Assembly: GCF_025370935.1 (NCBI RefSeq) | Contig: NC_133481.1 | Coordinates: forward strand, 11,268,616 to 11,332,615 | Origin: Choristoneura fumiferana | Lineage: Eukaryota > Arthropoda > Insecta > Lepidoptera > Tortricidae | Direction: 5' to 3' | DNA length: 64,000 nucleotides | Part shown: positions 36,052 to 49,796 of the stretch, piece by piece | How the letters are laid out: the number at the start of each line of letters is the position of its first letter | Numbering within the stretch: position 1 is the stretch's first letter | Made by a program: the position numbers and the translations under genes | The notes under the pieces: generated by a model | What the model saw: only the letters and a program-made list of their open reading frames with translations | The model's database searches: none | What the model was told of the DNA's origin: nothing

Positions 36052-36759
36052 AAATACACGATGCAAAAAAACTTTGGTCTCGTGTGACACATACAATTTT
36101 TCACCTCAGCAGCGAGAACATAATTTAAATGTAACATAAGACCACATATACCTACCTGTTTACAAAACAAACACATTTTTTAAAATAGAATCCGATTATT
36201 ATCAAATATAATAATTACATTTAAAACCATAAAAAGAGTCCAGTAGCTACAATACAAATCGCATACTCATAACATGCAATCTTAACTTCTTGTACTAATG
36301 TCACACTTATTTTTTAATACTGCAAAAAGCCTCATCTCGGGGTAATTGAAAAGGTTGAAAAATTAAACCTTTAAATATGATTTTTATTAAGATTTCTATT
36401 ACATAAACATAAATAGATTTGTTAAAAAATCATTCAATTTAACAAATAATAATTATACTGTAGAGGCAGTATACGGAATTCTTTTATAAAAAAACAAGAG
36501 AAGTGGCTTTCGTGCAACGAGGTTGCATACTTTATTAAAAGATCGGGAAAATTTACATTTTGGAAATATTTCGATATATTTTTAATACCAAAAATTTAAT
36601 TTAAGTTTGTAATCGACAAAATTGATCCTATCTCTTGCTTTTTTCGAGTTGAAGTGAAATGACAGATCAAAGTAAAGTTCAAATATTTGGAATTCAGTGA
36701 GTAGACCCAACACTGTACTCAGCATTTAAAAAAAATTAAAAAGTTACTTTGTCTCACGA

Positions 36760-36784
36760 GTGAGCAAAATGCGATTTTGCTCAC
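36760..36784. repeat. Perfect 25-base palindrome
   Basis: 'gtgagcaaaat' and 'attttgctcac' are exact complements around 'gcg'. The right-copy counterpart is 56034-56058. Confidence 0.6.
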
Positions 36785-37706
36785 TGATTTCTCATAGCAA
36801 AACCTGCCTGTTTGAGGTGCTGAGGTGAAAATGGTTTTTTTAGTTCGAAAGGTTTTTCTAAGTTTTCCAGTTCAGCATCATTTCACAATTTAACCACCTA
36901 GTTGCATCCAATACGGAAGTGTAAGAAGCTGTGAGTGCATCCCGTTTTCGCAAAAAACAACTGAAATATTTTTATAAAATCTCCTCACTAAAACCCTACG
37001 TAGACAAGTTACACAAGGAATGGTTGAGGCGCGGAGGGGGCAGTGCGATGCTCTCGGCTCCAGTACCCAGCAACAGGAAAAGGGACAGATATAAATGGAA
37101 TCCCGATCGCGAGCTGCACAAACTGGTACCGCATAGAAGTACTTTATAAATGTTCATGCTGCAAGTATATGCAGTGAATTAATTTTCTTCTTGAGGTTTA
37201 AATGCTTCTGTTATAAAAGGCTTGGTTGGTTTGCGTTTGGATGGGAATAATGATAGGCGGCCGGTAGACGGTAGGGCGCCGAGGAGCGACGCCGGCCCGC
37301 CTGCGCGCGGCCGTTTACACACGGTCGCGCCAGACCGAAAACCTGCTTGGTTATTTCCATCCAATACTTAGCAGTCATAACCATACTCATATGGCTAATG
37401 GAGTGCCAAGTGTCAACTGATTTGATTTGTATAATAAACACATTAAGTCATTCTCGGAATAATTACCGTCTGTTGAAAAATATACGTAAGTTAATGGTGG
37501 TAGGAATTGATTAACTCATTAGAACTCTGCCGCGACAGTAAGTCTGACGAGTGAGTATGGTAATAGGTACGCAAAGGTATGTACGAAAAAGACACACGTA
37601 TTTTAACAAGCGGGACTAACTTGACTACCAACCAGTGTAGTCTTTCTTCCCTCTCGACTTGAAATACAGTTGCGACTTTTATGGCTGACTACAGAAAATA
37701 ATTAAA
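36785..37706. other. Non-coding DNA with a GC-rich core
   Basis: A GC-rich patch at 37255-37345 lies in a run identical to the right copy (about 56460-56755). The frames on the minus strand here have no domain. It is a candidate regulatory element at most. Confidence 0.35.
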
Positions 37707-38347
37707 TAAAACCGGCCAAGAGCCAAAAAAAAAAAAAAAGTAATATTTTTCTAAGGATTTCGTATTTTATGCGCAATCTTCCAAGTTTAGGTATATTTTA
37801 CCTTGGAATACCTTACGCTGCTATTTACTCTAAAACTACTAATAATTCTCAAGCAAACTTACCCTATAGTTTTACAGGATGACCGTAAAAGTAACAAAAA
37901 AAAAATAGAATTTAAATAAAAAAACAAAAAAGATTCCTAATAAAACAATCTTAATTTTCTTTGAAAGTTTGATATACGTTCTCCCATTCCGAATTTTTTC
38001 AAATTTTTCCACCCACCGGTTTAGATTTTAGAGGGGGGGGACGCTCGATTTTCATGATAATTTGCACTTTAAAGTTGAAATATTCGCAAATTACTGAATC
38101 GAAAAACACTATATGGTTGGTTGAGAAAAAAAAATCACCCCACTTTACGTCTATGGGAGGTAACATAAAAAAAAATTTTGCATTGTACCATTTTACGGCA
38201 TAGTTTACATATATATCCTGCAAAATTACAGCTTTCTAGCATTGATAGTCCCTGAGCAAATCCGCGACGGACGGACAGACATACAGACAGACATGTCGAA
38301 ACTATAAGGGTTTCTTTTTTGCCATTTTGGCTCTGGAACCCTAAAAA
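37707..38347 (-). repeat. Interspersed repeat, family A, minus strand
   Basis: It starts 'ataaaaccggccaagagcc' and ends 'ttggctctggaaccctaaaa'. In the right copy (56986-57667) a 'gtgtcggacacgcccaaaat' segment replaces the A-run at 37725-37739, so the left copy carries a local deletion or a poor-quality homopolymer. Confidence 0.65.
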
Positions 38348-38745
38348 TAGACGTCTAATACACACACAACACAAACATCACGCCTGTATTCCCAAATGGG
38401 TAGGCAGAGCACACGAAACGTTACGGCTTCGGAGCCACTTTTAGCATTTTAGGTTTAAGTTAAACGTCTAATAATTTGTAATTAAGAATAATAATATGTA
38501 GAGGTAAAACGATAGATCATATCTAATATTGGAAAGTCTGATCAGAAATTTAAGTAACGTTGGTAAAAAAGCTCGTAAACAGTAAAATCAATACAAAGTA
38601 ACTTTTTAACCTGATCAGCAATTGACCTAATGTAATGATGTGATAGTGCAGGTAAAGCCAAAGATGTATCTCACGTTACATGGCTGGCAAACCTCCGCGG
38701 TACGCTAATGGCCGCTTATAGAAGAACAAAAAGAAATTTCCAAAT

Positions 38746-38845
38746 NNNNNNNNNNNNNNNNNNNNNNNNNNNNNNNNNNNNNNNNNNNNNNNNNNNNNNN
38801 NNNNNNNNNNNNNNNNNNNNNNNNNNNNNNNNNNNNNNNNNNNNN
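38746..38845. other. Assembly gap of exactly 100 N
   Basis: A run of 100 N is the conventional filler for a scaffold gap of unknown length. It separates the two copies of the duplication. The open frame drawn across it is not real. Confidence 0.99.
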
Positions 38846-39034
38846 CGCGAGGCGAGCGGAGTGAAAGTGCTGGCGAAGGCCGCCCGCGCCGGCGGACGGT
38901 TAATATAATATTATCTACGCTGTCGCTATGCTAGCTCTTCTACTCATGCATGTAGGACGAGCATGGAATTCTTGAGAGCTTTTGACTGTAGCCAAGTGCT
39001 GCGCTGAGTGTAGTGGCAAGTGCGGATTTTGTAC

Positions 39035-39250
39035 CTTTTTTAACCCCGACGCAAAAAAGGGGTGTTATAAGTTTGACCTATATGTGTGCCTGTGAGTCTG
39101 TCTGTGGCACCGTAGCTCTTTAAACGGTTGAACCGATTTGAATGCAGTTTTTTTATTTGAAAGCAGGTTTTCTAGCGATGGTTCCTAGACATATTTTATC
39201 ACATTTTATCAAGCCGTTTTGAGATATTGAACTTTAGTGACAATGTTGTT
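39035..39250 (+). repeat. Interspersed repeat, counterpart of 20886-21110
   Basis: It has the same head and GTCT-type tract as the left copy. The end differs: after 'gacaatgttg' it has about 50 bases not present in the left copy, including 'ttgtcgtattttcatgttca'. Confidence 0.5.
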
Positions 39251-41333
39251 TTCCAACATATTTTGATTTATTAACAATTGTCGTATTTTCATGTTCAAAT
39301 TGTGTGGTTATTTAAGTAGTCGCGTGTGGCATTGCTGCGCGCTCCTACCCTTCTTTTTATGCATAAATTAAGTCCAAAGTAAACAATGCAAAATCGCAAT
39401 TAAATTGATAATGGAAATTACAGTTACTCAATATAGTTACATCGAAATGTATATACAACGAGAGATCTTTCAATCTTATTCTAATAGCGGCCTAATAACA
39501 AATTCAAAGGTGTGTGTTATTTTTTATTTCCGTTAACTTACGAGAAAGGAACATTCAAAAGGTCAAATGAAGTAAAAGCTGTTTAAAAGATAACTAAACC
39601 ATGAAGAGATTTCATTATGCAAGTAGCTAAGATGTTCTGATTTACACTTATTTATCAAATAAAAGTATGTTTTTTTATATTATCTCATAAGTACCTCGTC
39701 AATGTCACTCGTTAGTGACTCGTTAATTTTGTGAGCTTTACAATTGACAAGATTTTATATTTCTAAGACTATAATTTGATTCGTTTTCTGTATTCTGTTT
39801 GGAAAGAGAAAGACGCTGAAAGTTTAAATTTTTACTAGGATTATTAATTAATTTATTAAAAAAATTAAGATATGCTTATTCTAAAAGGGCATAACTTCAA
39901 AACTACCACACAATAGATCCATTACTTTAGTTAGTGTCTATTAAAAAAAAGATGATGACGTAAATCTGACGTTGATGTTGTCAAAATTTTGTTGTGCGTG
40001 GCGTGTGGTTTGCATACATAGGCGGTTTGGTTCTTTCTTGCTCTGAAAATTAAAATATAAGACTTCTACGACGATTTTGGCTATAAATAACGGATCATTG
40101 ATACTGGCCTGCAGATAAATGCGACAGCTGGCTTTCTTACGGATACGGCGGATGATCATAACATTGACGATTTGGAATGAAATGTTTATCCGGTGCCTTC
40201 AATTAGGTAATAATTTTGGCAATTAGGCACGAAACAATATTTGGTATATTTCGAAGGGGTATATACTTCGTCTATCCATTTCGATCACAACTACGGGCTG
40301 CTAAAAAAATATTTAAATCAATAATCGTTCGTTATCCCTCAAGCAAGTGTCAATATCAATGTCAAATTAAAAATTATGACAGATCTTTTTTCTGGTAACA
40401 TTCTTGTATTTTTTTTAAATATGGAGAAATAAATTAAATAAAGATTTTTCCGTGTTCAGGAGGCAAAACTCTTTCGATTCCTGTAGTAATTTTTAGGTAT
40501 CAAAAAAATGAAATCTCGTCAATTGTCTATAAACAATAATCTAAGTAAGTGACTGGCTGTTTAGGGGGTTACGTTTCCACAGTAAATTAAAAAAAATACT
40601 TTAATCCCTCGAGATTAATAAGGAGCTTTAGTCCCGATATGCAGAGACTAAAATAACATTTTAAGAGCATGAGAAGTGAAAAATTACGTTTACTTTGTCT
40701 TTCAAGTACAATATTTTCTTCATAACACATTTGTAATGTTACCTCTTATTAATAAGGTTAATTGTTTGGATTGAACATTTAAGATGGTTAATGAAACGGT
40801 TTATACAATTACTTGCATCATTTAAATACCAATAGTACATTTTGGTTCTTATTTATGAAATATGGAATTAAAATGAACAAGGGCTTTATCTAGTTTTTGA
40901 TACGCCTACCTGATGTTAGGAGATCTGTTCATCGAGTAAAACGATCGATAAGGATAAACGTTAAATAGGAAAGAACACCGACAAAACTACATCTTCTATT
41001 CGTCTACAAATCATTTCAACTTTGTTTAGAAATAACTTATTAGAGCGACATTTTAATTTGCAACTAGAAAACTGATGAAATTTAGTTACCTGTATAATCA
41101 AACTGCCTCCGTTAGTTTAATATGAATTTATTCATGCATGTATTTACGAACGTATACACATCAGAATCAGTAAATTATGCAATTGAAACCTCCTGATCTC
41201 CGAGAACCTGCTTATGAGGAATAAATTACTGCTGGATGTAGCTGCTGTAGACACTCGACGTTTATAAGAATACTCTGCCGCGCCTTGCATCCTAATTCGC
41301 TATGTATGCATTTAGATAGGTATATTTATTTAA

Positions 41334-41517
41334 TAGCTGTTGCCTGCGACTCCTTTCGCGTAGAATTCGTTCGAACTATGTATTTTATCCGGATGTAACT
41401 ATTCTGTGTCGTTATCTGTATACCGAATTTCATCTAAATCGGTTCAGCGGTTTCGACGTGATAAGGTAACAAACAAACAAATAGACTTACAAACTTTCGC
41501 ATTTATAATATTAGTGG
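41334..41517 (-). repeat. Family B repeat, counterpart of 23173-23375
   Basis: It has the same ends as the left copy, with a deletion between 'gtagaattcgt' and 'gaactatgta'. Confidence 0.55.
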
Positions 41518-42050
41518 GATATTGCTAAACCAACTCACGGCCGGAGGGCAAAACGTTAGTCCTAATGGTGCATAGGTTGCAGCTTGCACTATTTCTCGGA
41601 AAGCGTCTTATTACAGTTACAGCGCTGCATGGATACCAGGAAATTGCGCCGTCAACCCGGAGAAAAGAATTATAGGCGTTTCCCGTCCATTTCTCTCGTG
41701 CTAGCTATTTCTAGCACTATTTCTAATTTTCTAACTACTACTTCTGTTTTGTTGGGATTCAAGGTGTACGTATCAAATTATGTAAAGTTTGAATTAATGC
41801 AATTTTCTCAGAAAAATAACGTTATATTTAAACCAATCTGTAAGTTACACGACCAAAACAATTTATCATAGTTTATTTATGTGTTGCTGTTTATCCCTCT
41901 GCCTATATTTATTCAGACGTGTATCCCATTGCCTATATTTATTTTAGACGTGTACTATATGTACGATAATGTGTTTTTGTTGCGTTTTAATTTTCTGATC
42001 TACTGTTGACGCACCACCTGCTGTAAACTAGTCCTTCCTTCTTTCTGTAA

Positions 42051-42340
42051 AAAGGTTGCCTGGAAGAGATCTCTTTTAAGCGATAAGGCTACCTTGTGCT
42101 TACCTTGTAATTTTCTCTCTGTGTACCTGTTTTCTGTATCGCTTACCTACTATTTCTGGTGTACAATAAAGAGTCATTGTATTGTATTATATATGTACAG
42201 TTGCGTATGTGTATATATATGTGTGTGTGTAGATGTATTTTTGGTGTTTTAATATTTCGATCTACATGCACCACCTTCCTTCTTTATGTATCGCTTGCTA
42301 TTTCTGGTGTACAATAAAGAGTCATTGTATTGAATTGTAT
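42051..42340 (+). repeat. LINE-like 3' tails, counterpart of 23911-24210
   Basis: The order is the same: full tail, TG-type microsatellite, shortened tail. The microsatellite is shorter than in the left copy. Confidence 0.5.
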
Positions 42341-42628
42341 TTTTCCGCGGGATAGTGATAAACGAAATTTACGCAGACGGAGTTGCGGGAAACAGGGTAG
42401 TTTTATATTAATTTTATTACTTTTGGTCCCACACTATATAGCGAAACTAAGAACTAACTAACTAACTAACTAACTGAGTAACTTTGACGACCGTCAGTTA
42501 GTATTATTTGCTGATATTAGCAATACATTTGCTCAAGAAAGGTCTAAGATTATTTAAAACTTGCATCTCCTGACTATTTTGTATCAAGTATCCTACCAAC
42601 TGTACCAAAGTTAGGCAAATGTAGTTAA

Positions 42629-42775
42629 GTACAGTCAAGTGCAAAAATAGGTATCTATTCGAACCACTCAAAAATAATATGTTACTATTGCGTCGGAATA
42701 AGAGTCTGTGGTAGTTATTTTTGAAACTTTGAATAAGTCTATATTTTGACTGTACTTTCTGTGTCCACACTTACT
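42629..42775. mobile_element. MITE missing its right terminal repeat
   Basis: The left end 'gtacagtcaagtg' is intact. The right end stops at 'gtccacactt' and then joins 'actttaaaat', so the 'gactgtac' part present at 24686-24693 is absent. Confidence 0.55.
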
Positions 42776-43633
42776 TTAAAATATTTCTACTTTTGGAATC
42801 GTTTCTCATCAAACCCTATAAGTTTTTCTTTCAATAATAGATATGATTTTAAGTAATGAAACTTTCCGATAAATACGTAACATTACGTCAGTAGTGTTTA
42901 ATATTAACATTAACGGTTAATTTATCTTTTGAGCTTCTGATATTTCAACGCATCTACCAAAGCCTCATTAGCCCGGGTAGACTTAAAACTTGTGGGTGGA
43001 TGTTATCAACCGTCTTTGTCTACCCTCAAATTCAAATTGTTTGGCTCAAATATCGGAGCTTCTTATAACGTAACTTTTCTATATATCAGTTTACCTAATC
43101 AGATGTGAAAGGTTAATTTTGATAAAGTGTAAACAATGTGGGTTCTTTATCAGAAAAATAATACCTCCAGTGGTTTCATTCCAGTTTGCTCTTAAAAATA
43201 TCGGGTGTCGATTGACTATGATTGGTGACGATTGACTAATAATAGTTTGAAATTCCTATATAACTCTTTAACAACTTAACTATATCACTTAATAATCGAT
43301 TTTATGAAATTTGATCTTGTTATTGTCCAATCATGTCTCTATTTCAAAGCAGAGTCAATTAAATAAGTAATTATTAAAACTCAAAACCGCCACTGCCGCT
43401 TTTTAAAATATTGGATGGATTATATAATTAAGGTTTTAGATGTATTTAAATGAATATCAAAGAAAAACTCCATGATTTTCTTCATTTACCTTTATACTGA
43501 ATTTTTTTATCGAAAACCAGTTTCTGGACGTGTTAACTTCATTTCACTTATTATTTTATTTCTCGACTCGACTAGAACTGGCTATCAAGTCTATTTTATA
43601 AATATCATTCTAATATGCACAAAATCATTTCAG

Positions 43634-43817
43634 ATTTCATCATCATCATTGTCAACCGAAAGACGTCCACTGTTGGACGCAGATCTCGCCCAAAAAGCGC
43701 CCCAAGGACACGTCTTGCACAGCCAGCATTCTTCAGACTCGTGCGACCTAATAGAGGACCTATCCTCGCGACAGTTTCCATTCAAGAACAGCATCGGTCC
43801 CAACCAACCCATAATTA
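43634..43817 (+). repeat. Interspersed repeat, counterpart of 25552-25735
   Basis: Nearly identical to the left copy, with three visible substitutions in the stretch that reads 'agcgcc' to 'cagactc'. Confidence 0.5.
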
Positions 43818-43908
43818 AGTAGTTTTGATCTTTTACTATATCAGCAAAGAGTATGAACTGTTTCTCTTCGTCTATTTTCTATGTACTGTAAAGGCACTCT
43901 TTAAAATG

Positions 43909-44997
43909 AATAATGTAATATATTTTCAGCATTGTGGTTAAGTTGCTTAGTAATGAACTTGTTGTCATTTTTATGTATTTTTCGTCATATAATTATTTTG
44001 TGTACTTAACTAAGAGTTAGCTTACTCATTCGTAGCCAAATTAAGAAAAATGAATGCAACTGTAAAATAAGGCTGCAAGTATTAAAAATAGCGAACCACT
44101 AAAAATAATATCGGAATAAGAGTCAGTTAGATTTTTGAAACTTTCTATATTTTGACTGTACTTGCATAGTTAAGTTATTCAATATTGATATGATTTGCTG
44201 ATAAATACAACGTCAGTTTTTAATTTATTTAATCTTTTGTGGTTTAAACGAAAATTAAAGTGGGTGGAATTATCAACCGTCTTTTGTCTACCCTCAAATT
44301 CAAATTGTTTGGCTAAATATCGGAGCTTTTATCGTTTTGGTTTAAAGAAGAAGGTTAATTTTGATGTCCATGTGGTTCTTTGGATATAACCAGTGGTTTC
44401 ATTCCAAAAAATATCGGGTGTCGAGACTATGATTGGTGACGATTGACTAATAATAGTTTGAAATTCCTGCTATAACTCTTTAACAACTTAACTTATTTAA
44501 TAATCGATTTTATGAAATTTGATCTTGTATGAATCATGTTCTATTTCAAAGCAGAGTCAATTAAATAAGTAATTATTAAACAAAAATTGATGGATTATAT
44601 AATTAAGGTTTAGATGTATTTAAATGAATATCAAAGAAAAACTCCATGATTTTCGTCATTTACCTTTATATTGAATTTTTTTATCGAAAACCAGTTTCTG
44701 GACGTGTTAACATCATTTCAACTAATATTTTATTTCTCGATTCGACTGGAACTGGCTATCAAGTCTATTTTATAAATTTTGAAATGCACAAAATCATTTC
44801 TTTTTCATCATCATCATGGTCAACCGTAGACGAACAAAGCCAAAAGGACACGTCTTTGCCACATATTTCTATCACATATCCAAAAAGAAGTCCCAACCAA
44901 CCCATAATTAAGTCGTTTTGATCTTTTACTATATCAGCAAAGAGTATGAACTGTTTCTCTTCGTCTATTTCTATGTACTGTAAAGGCACTCTTCAAA
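43909..44997 (+). repeat. Extra degraded tandem copy, right copy only
   Basis: About 1.09 kb here has no counterpart in the left copy. It reads as a shortened version of about 42640-43915: the same phrases recur in order ('gaaccactaaaaataata', 'tattttgactgtactt', 'tgattggtgacgattgacta', 'cagtttctggacgtgttaac', 'cccataattaagt') with many small deletions between them. No gene is present. Confidence 0.65.
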
Positions 44998-46249
44998 ATG
45001 AATGAATGATGGGCATTTGCTCGGCAAGTGTGTTCCATCTTGCATAATCTATATTTGCTGTCAGGTGTGATTGTGGTTAAACGTTAAGCGCTAGGCTTTT
45101 TGTTGGTATTTATATGTATGTTGAAAAAAGTAGAACAGTATTTTAGATTATTTCCATTATCGTTAACAATAACGCAATGCATTTTCGTTTTGGCTTGCAT
45201 AGAAGGATTGATTTCAGCAAATCGCTCATCCAGTAGAACAATGACATATTTACAAAAAAATAGGTTTTCATTTTAAATTTACGGTTTGATATCTTTAAAT
45301 AACTTTTTTGTGTATCGTCACAAAGCAAGTGTGTCGATGTTCTGTTGTATGAACGAAAGATATTCTACAAAATAGTACCTAACAGTTCTAGAAACCTACT
45401 CAAAATATAGCCAAGCCTTTAGAAATTTGAAGTTGAATCTCTATCGTCAAAAGCGACAGTGTTAGAGGTATTGAATATTTATTAACTGTTTTTGCAGAGG
45501 CGTCGAATTGTTTTAAATTATAAACTTTTGGCTTACTTATTACATACCTAGAGAATCCGGATGTAAATAAATCTTAGGCGCAAAAGCTTCGCTGGCAATG
45601 ATCGAGGAGCCTCAGGCGGCGCGCGCGCTGCAATTACGGGCCAAAGACTAAAAACGTATAGATCAGCAACTCTGAGACTGTGGGCCAAATTTTTACCTCT
45701 TTACACGCAATATTTATTTTCTCCTGAGTTTTGGCCGTATCACTCTGTTGACTGTAGTTTGTCTTTAAATGTTTTTAATCAGGTACCCATGTTTTTCGCC
45801 CTTCAACTCATGTTTTGATAGGATTATTCTAATTATGTATGTACAAGGATGGATACGTTAATGCCGAAACGAAACCAAAAAAAAAGTAAATGCAAAATGC
45901 CTTATCCCTTAAATTAATAACGTTACGATAATTATCAAGTTACAATTTAAGTCAACAAATCATTATCACTGTTCACTTCCGCTGCTATTCTAAATTGTTA
46001 CTTCTTTTATCGTTAAATGTTGTTTATGGAATTATAAAAGAACCATGATTGTAACACACACACATCACAAATGTACGGTAAACAGTTATATAATTACTGG
46101 GCTGGACCTAAGAAGGGGGAGGGGGCACGGGCACCCATTATAAGGAGGCGTAAAATTCCATGTTGTTATTACCTAATCTAATTTATTGCAAATATCGGGG
46201 GGAGGGGGAGGTACAAATAAATGATTTACAGATTCAAAACATTCAATAG

Positions 46250-46455
46250 CAACTGCTAATCTATCTATCTATATAAACACGTTGCAACAGTTTTTAGAAT
46301 TTTTGTCTGTTTGTCTGTTTATTTAACCGGGCATCACGTGGAAACAGCTGAACGGATTTTAATGAAAACTTTACTAATCTGTCGAGAAAATCCCTAGCCA
46401 GGTTGTAGGCTATAAAAATAAAACCCCTGAAAGGAGGGGGTAGCCACTACCCTAG
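46250..46455 (+). repeat. Interspersed repeat, counterpart of 27085-27300
   Basis: Essentially identical to the left copy over its length; boundaries are approximate. Confidence 0.4.
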
Positions 46456-48029
46456 ATTGAGTTAAGTTTGCATCTGAATCTTATGAAGCCTAGGAAGGAG
46501 GTGCAAACTTTCAACGACTATCGAGTACCCTGCTAAACTAACAGATGGCACTGAAATTAATAATAGTACGCTGTGACATGAATACGCCACTGAGGAACGA
46601 TTTTGCCAAATTAACTCTAAGTTTAGAAGAGGAGTAAGGATATCAACAATTTTTTTATTGATTTAATAATGCAACAAAATTAAACGACGATAAACTAATT
46701 GCTACACATTGCACAGTGCCATCTTTTGGGGAACTAAGTAAACATTAAGTAATCAAGTAAACAAAAAATAAGTTTACATAGTAACGTTATCAACACGCGT
46801 ATAATTGCATAATTATTTAATATACTACCAAATAATAGAAAATTATTAATTTACTCGTTCATGAATTATACCTAATCATAATTATATCGCATTCATATTC
46901 ATACGTATCGCCGATCGCCATTTAAGCACTTAATAATGGCTACGAAGGTGGGTAGGTACTTTAAAAAAAATATCTATCGTTTGCGGAGTAAATGTCAAAT
47001 TATTTGGGGCTCGCATTTTATACGCGTTACTATGCCTTTCTGTTTGTAAAATTTCATCCCTTGAGCATACAGTTTGATACAATTTTTCGAAAATCCCATG
47101 AAATTGGATAATGTTTTTTTTTAATTTACATTTGTTTGAGGAAATCATATTAGGTACTTACTATGGAATATTGTGTAAATATCGAAATCTACGCAGACGA
47201 AGTCGAGGGCAAAAACTAGTTAGATAAATAATAAATTGATAAGTTTCTATGACGATTTTATTGAATACCTAGTTTTAGTTTAACTTATTATTAAGTTTTA
47301 CTCTTTTAATTGTATTTTATAATATTTTTAGTTTCTAAATAAAATTTCAACGATTATTATAATAATACACTTTCTCCTTATGGATTTTTCATGCTTAAAC
47401 ATTTTAGTTTCGATTGTTTTGACTTGGTATCGAGTGTTTATTTTTAGTTTTAAGTACTTCATATTTATCACTATTACATAACTAACGAGTACAGTATTTT
47501 TTTATTAATGAAAAAACCGTAAGGTATTGCATGCCTTATATGTATTTTACATGTACTTAATTACCTAAAGTTTGATTGTTTGTTAAGGTCAAACAAATCT
47601 ATCTTGCAAGTTGAATTTTCATCACTTCCGCTGAACGGGCTGACTTAAAACATGGTAGGTATATGTACAAATGTATTTTTGTTGTACTGAATTAAGTACA
47701 TTACATGCTATTGCATTTGCTTTTAATAAGAGTAATAAGAGTGTGATAGGTTTAAAATAGGAATACGGGGTGTGGCCTGTAATATGAGCAAATAACTAAA
47801 ACATAGCTCATGCTATTTGTATAATAAGTGTTTTTCATGTGACATTTTCATTTTAATACTCATTACATTTAATAGATTAAATTATTATCATTATCTAAAT
47901 TCAACACTAACATAGTTTTAAGGATGTAAATGTATACTAACAAGACTATGGATTCTTTGTGATCTGAATTAAACGCTTTTTTTATAAAAAAATCCTCCAG
48001 ACAAGTAAAAAGTTCTCCACTCTTACATA

Positions 48030-48496
48030 TTGTCGCTTCTGCGTGTATTTATTCTGGCAGCACAGCCGCGGCCTGCGGGGCATTCCACTCCGCGAGCAGC
48101 CTAATTAGCCCAGTCCAGTGTGCGATGCGCCTTTGTCTAACAGTTCAGTTCACCTTGCCGAGTTTTTACGAGCGCTTTTAAATGCTTATATCTACAAACG
48201 ACCTCTGAGTAAGGACGCGGCCCTTTTCGCGTGGAATTCGCTAATGACCGTTTAAAAGGCTGTATGTGCTAGTTAAGTTAGTATATATCGGCCGGATGAA
48301 TGAAAATTGTTAGTTAAAAAAAATCGGTCAACTACGAGTCGGGCTAGCGCACTGAAAGCACCATACAAATGGAAGATGTCAACAAAAATAAGTTAGAGGT
48401 ACTTCATTGTATTTCTAAATTTTGATATGTTTTAAGGTCTGATTTTTTGCCAAGTTTTATGTCAACGGAAAGTAACTTTTAGATTTTAATGTTCGT
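48030..48496. promoter_or_regulatory. Counterpart of the 467-bp identical block
   Basis: Identical to 28822-29288 by eye. The flanks differ, for example 'gttctccactcttacata' is present only on this side, just upstream. Confidence 0.25.
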
Positions 48497-49163
48497 GGTT
48501 TTTGTACGAAAACATACTTTGAACAGGTTGTATGTTGTTTCGATCGCATCAAATTACAAACTTTCTTTTTCACAGTTCTCAGGTACTTAAGTATTGCAGA
48601 TTTGAGTTTTGGAAAAGGGTCTTTACACATAGTCAGACAGGCAGACGGATCTTTTCTCTTTTGCGGTACGGAACCCTGAAAAACGATTTGTCTATATAAC
48701 GGTGTTGCGTTGAAATAACAAATAATAACTAGATCATTGACGCATTAGCTGGTGAGGACAGGTTTGAAAATATTTTTTAAGTCTTGACTAAAAAAATGGT
48801 TGTGTACAAATTACTCACATGTGCTGTTTTATTCCTGTTGTAGAGCTCCTTATAAAGTGGAAATTTCCTAAATACTAGTCTACTTACATGGTAAATTCAT
48901 AATTCATAATTCATTTATTGCATAGTAATCATGTCGTACATTAGGTCTTACATAGTATAATTAGATTCAAGAGGGGTTCATCTGTTAGGGCACAGCAAAA
49001 TGAAGAATCTATGCTGCAAAATTAGGGCAATACAAATAAAGGTTACTCAAAGCCAGAACGAATAGGCTGTTAGTGAACCAGTGAGCAAGTGATCGCCATC
49101 TATAGACATCCATAGCACCAACTGGGACTGCTAGTGTGTTGCCGGTCTTGCAAGAAAGGGTAG

Positions 49164-49796
49164 TTTTTTAGGGTTCCGTAGTCAACTAGGAACCCTTATA
49201 GTTTCGCCATGTCTGTCCGTCTGTCTGTCCGCGGCTAAGCTCAGAGACCGTTAGTACTAGAGAGCTGTAATTTGACATGAATATACATATCAGTCACGCC
49301 GACAAAGTGGTACAATAAAAAAAAGTAAATTTTTTTTTAGGGTACCTCCCATAGACGTAAAGTGGGGGTTATTTTTTTTCTCGACTAACCCTATATTGTG
49401 GAGTATCGTTGGATAGGTCTTTTAAAACCATTGAGGGGGTTTATAAGACAATTTTTGTATTCAGTGATCTGTTTGCGAAATATTCAACTTTAAAGTGCAA
49501 ATTCCATTGAAATCGAGCGTCCCCTCTAAAATCTAAACTGTTGGGTGGAAAAATTAGAAAAAAATCAGAATGGTAGTAAATATATCAAATTTACAAGGAA
49601 AATTATAGCGGCTTAGATTGCTTGAGAATTATTAGTAATTTAAGAGTAAATAGCCTAAGGTATAAAATATACCTAAACTTGGAAGATTCAGTACACAATA
49701 CGAAATCCTTAAAAAAATATAATTTTATTTTTTCGTAATGGCTACGGAACCCTATCCTAGGCGTGTACGACACGCTCTTGGCCGGTTTTTTATTTT
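49164..49796 (+). repeat. Family A repeat, counterpart of 29951-30560
   Basis: It has the same ends. It keeps a 'ttaaaaccattgagggggtt' segment that is missing from the left copy. Confidence 0.6.

Larger units (their letters stand above)
20696..38745 (+). repeat. Left copy of an 18-19 kb direct duplication
   Basis: Bases 20696-38745 (18050 bp) align end to end with 38846-58077. The copy starts at 'cgcgaggcgagcggagtgaa' and ends at '...tccaaat' exactly where the N gap begins. Order and orientation are the same throughout, with scattered SNPs and small indels. An assembly overlap (allelic contigs placed in series) is the simplest explanation. Features inside both copies should be counted once unless shown otherwise. 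Confidence 0.9.

Noticed and set aside
38708..38908. Open frame across the gap
   Set aside because: It runs through 100 N and joins two unrelated contig ends.
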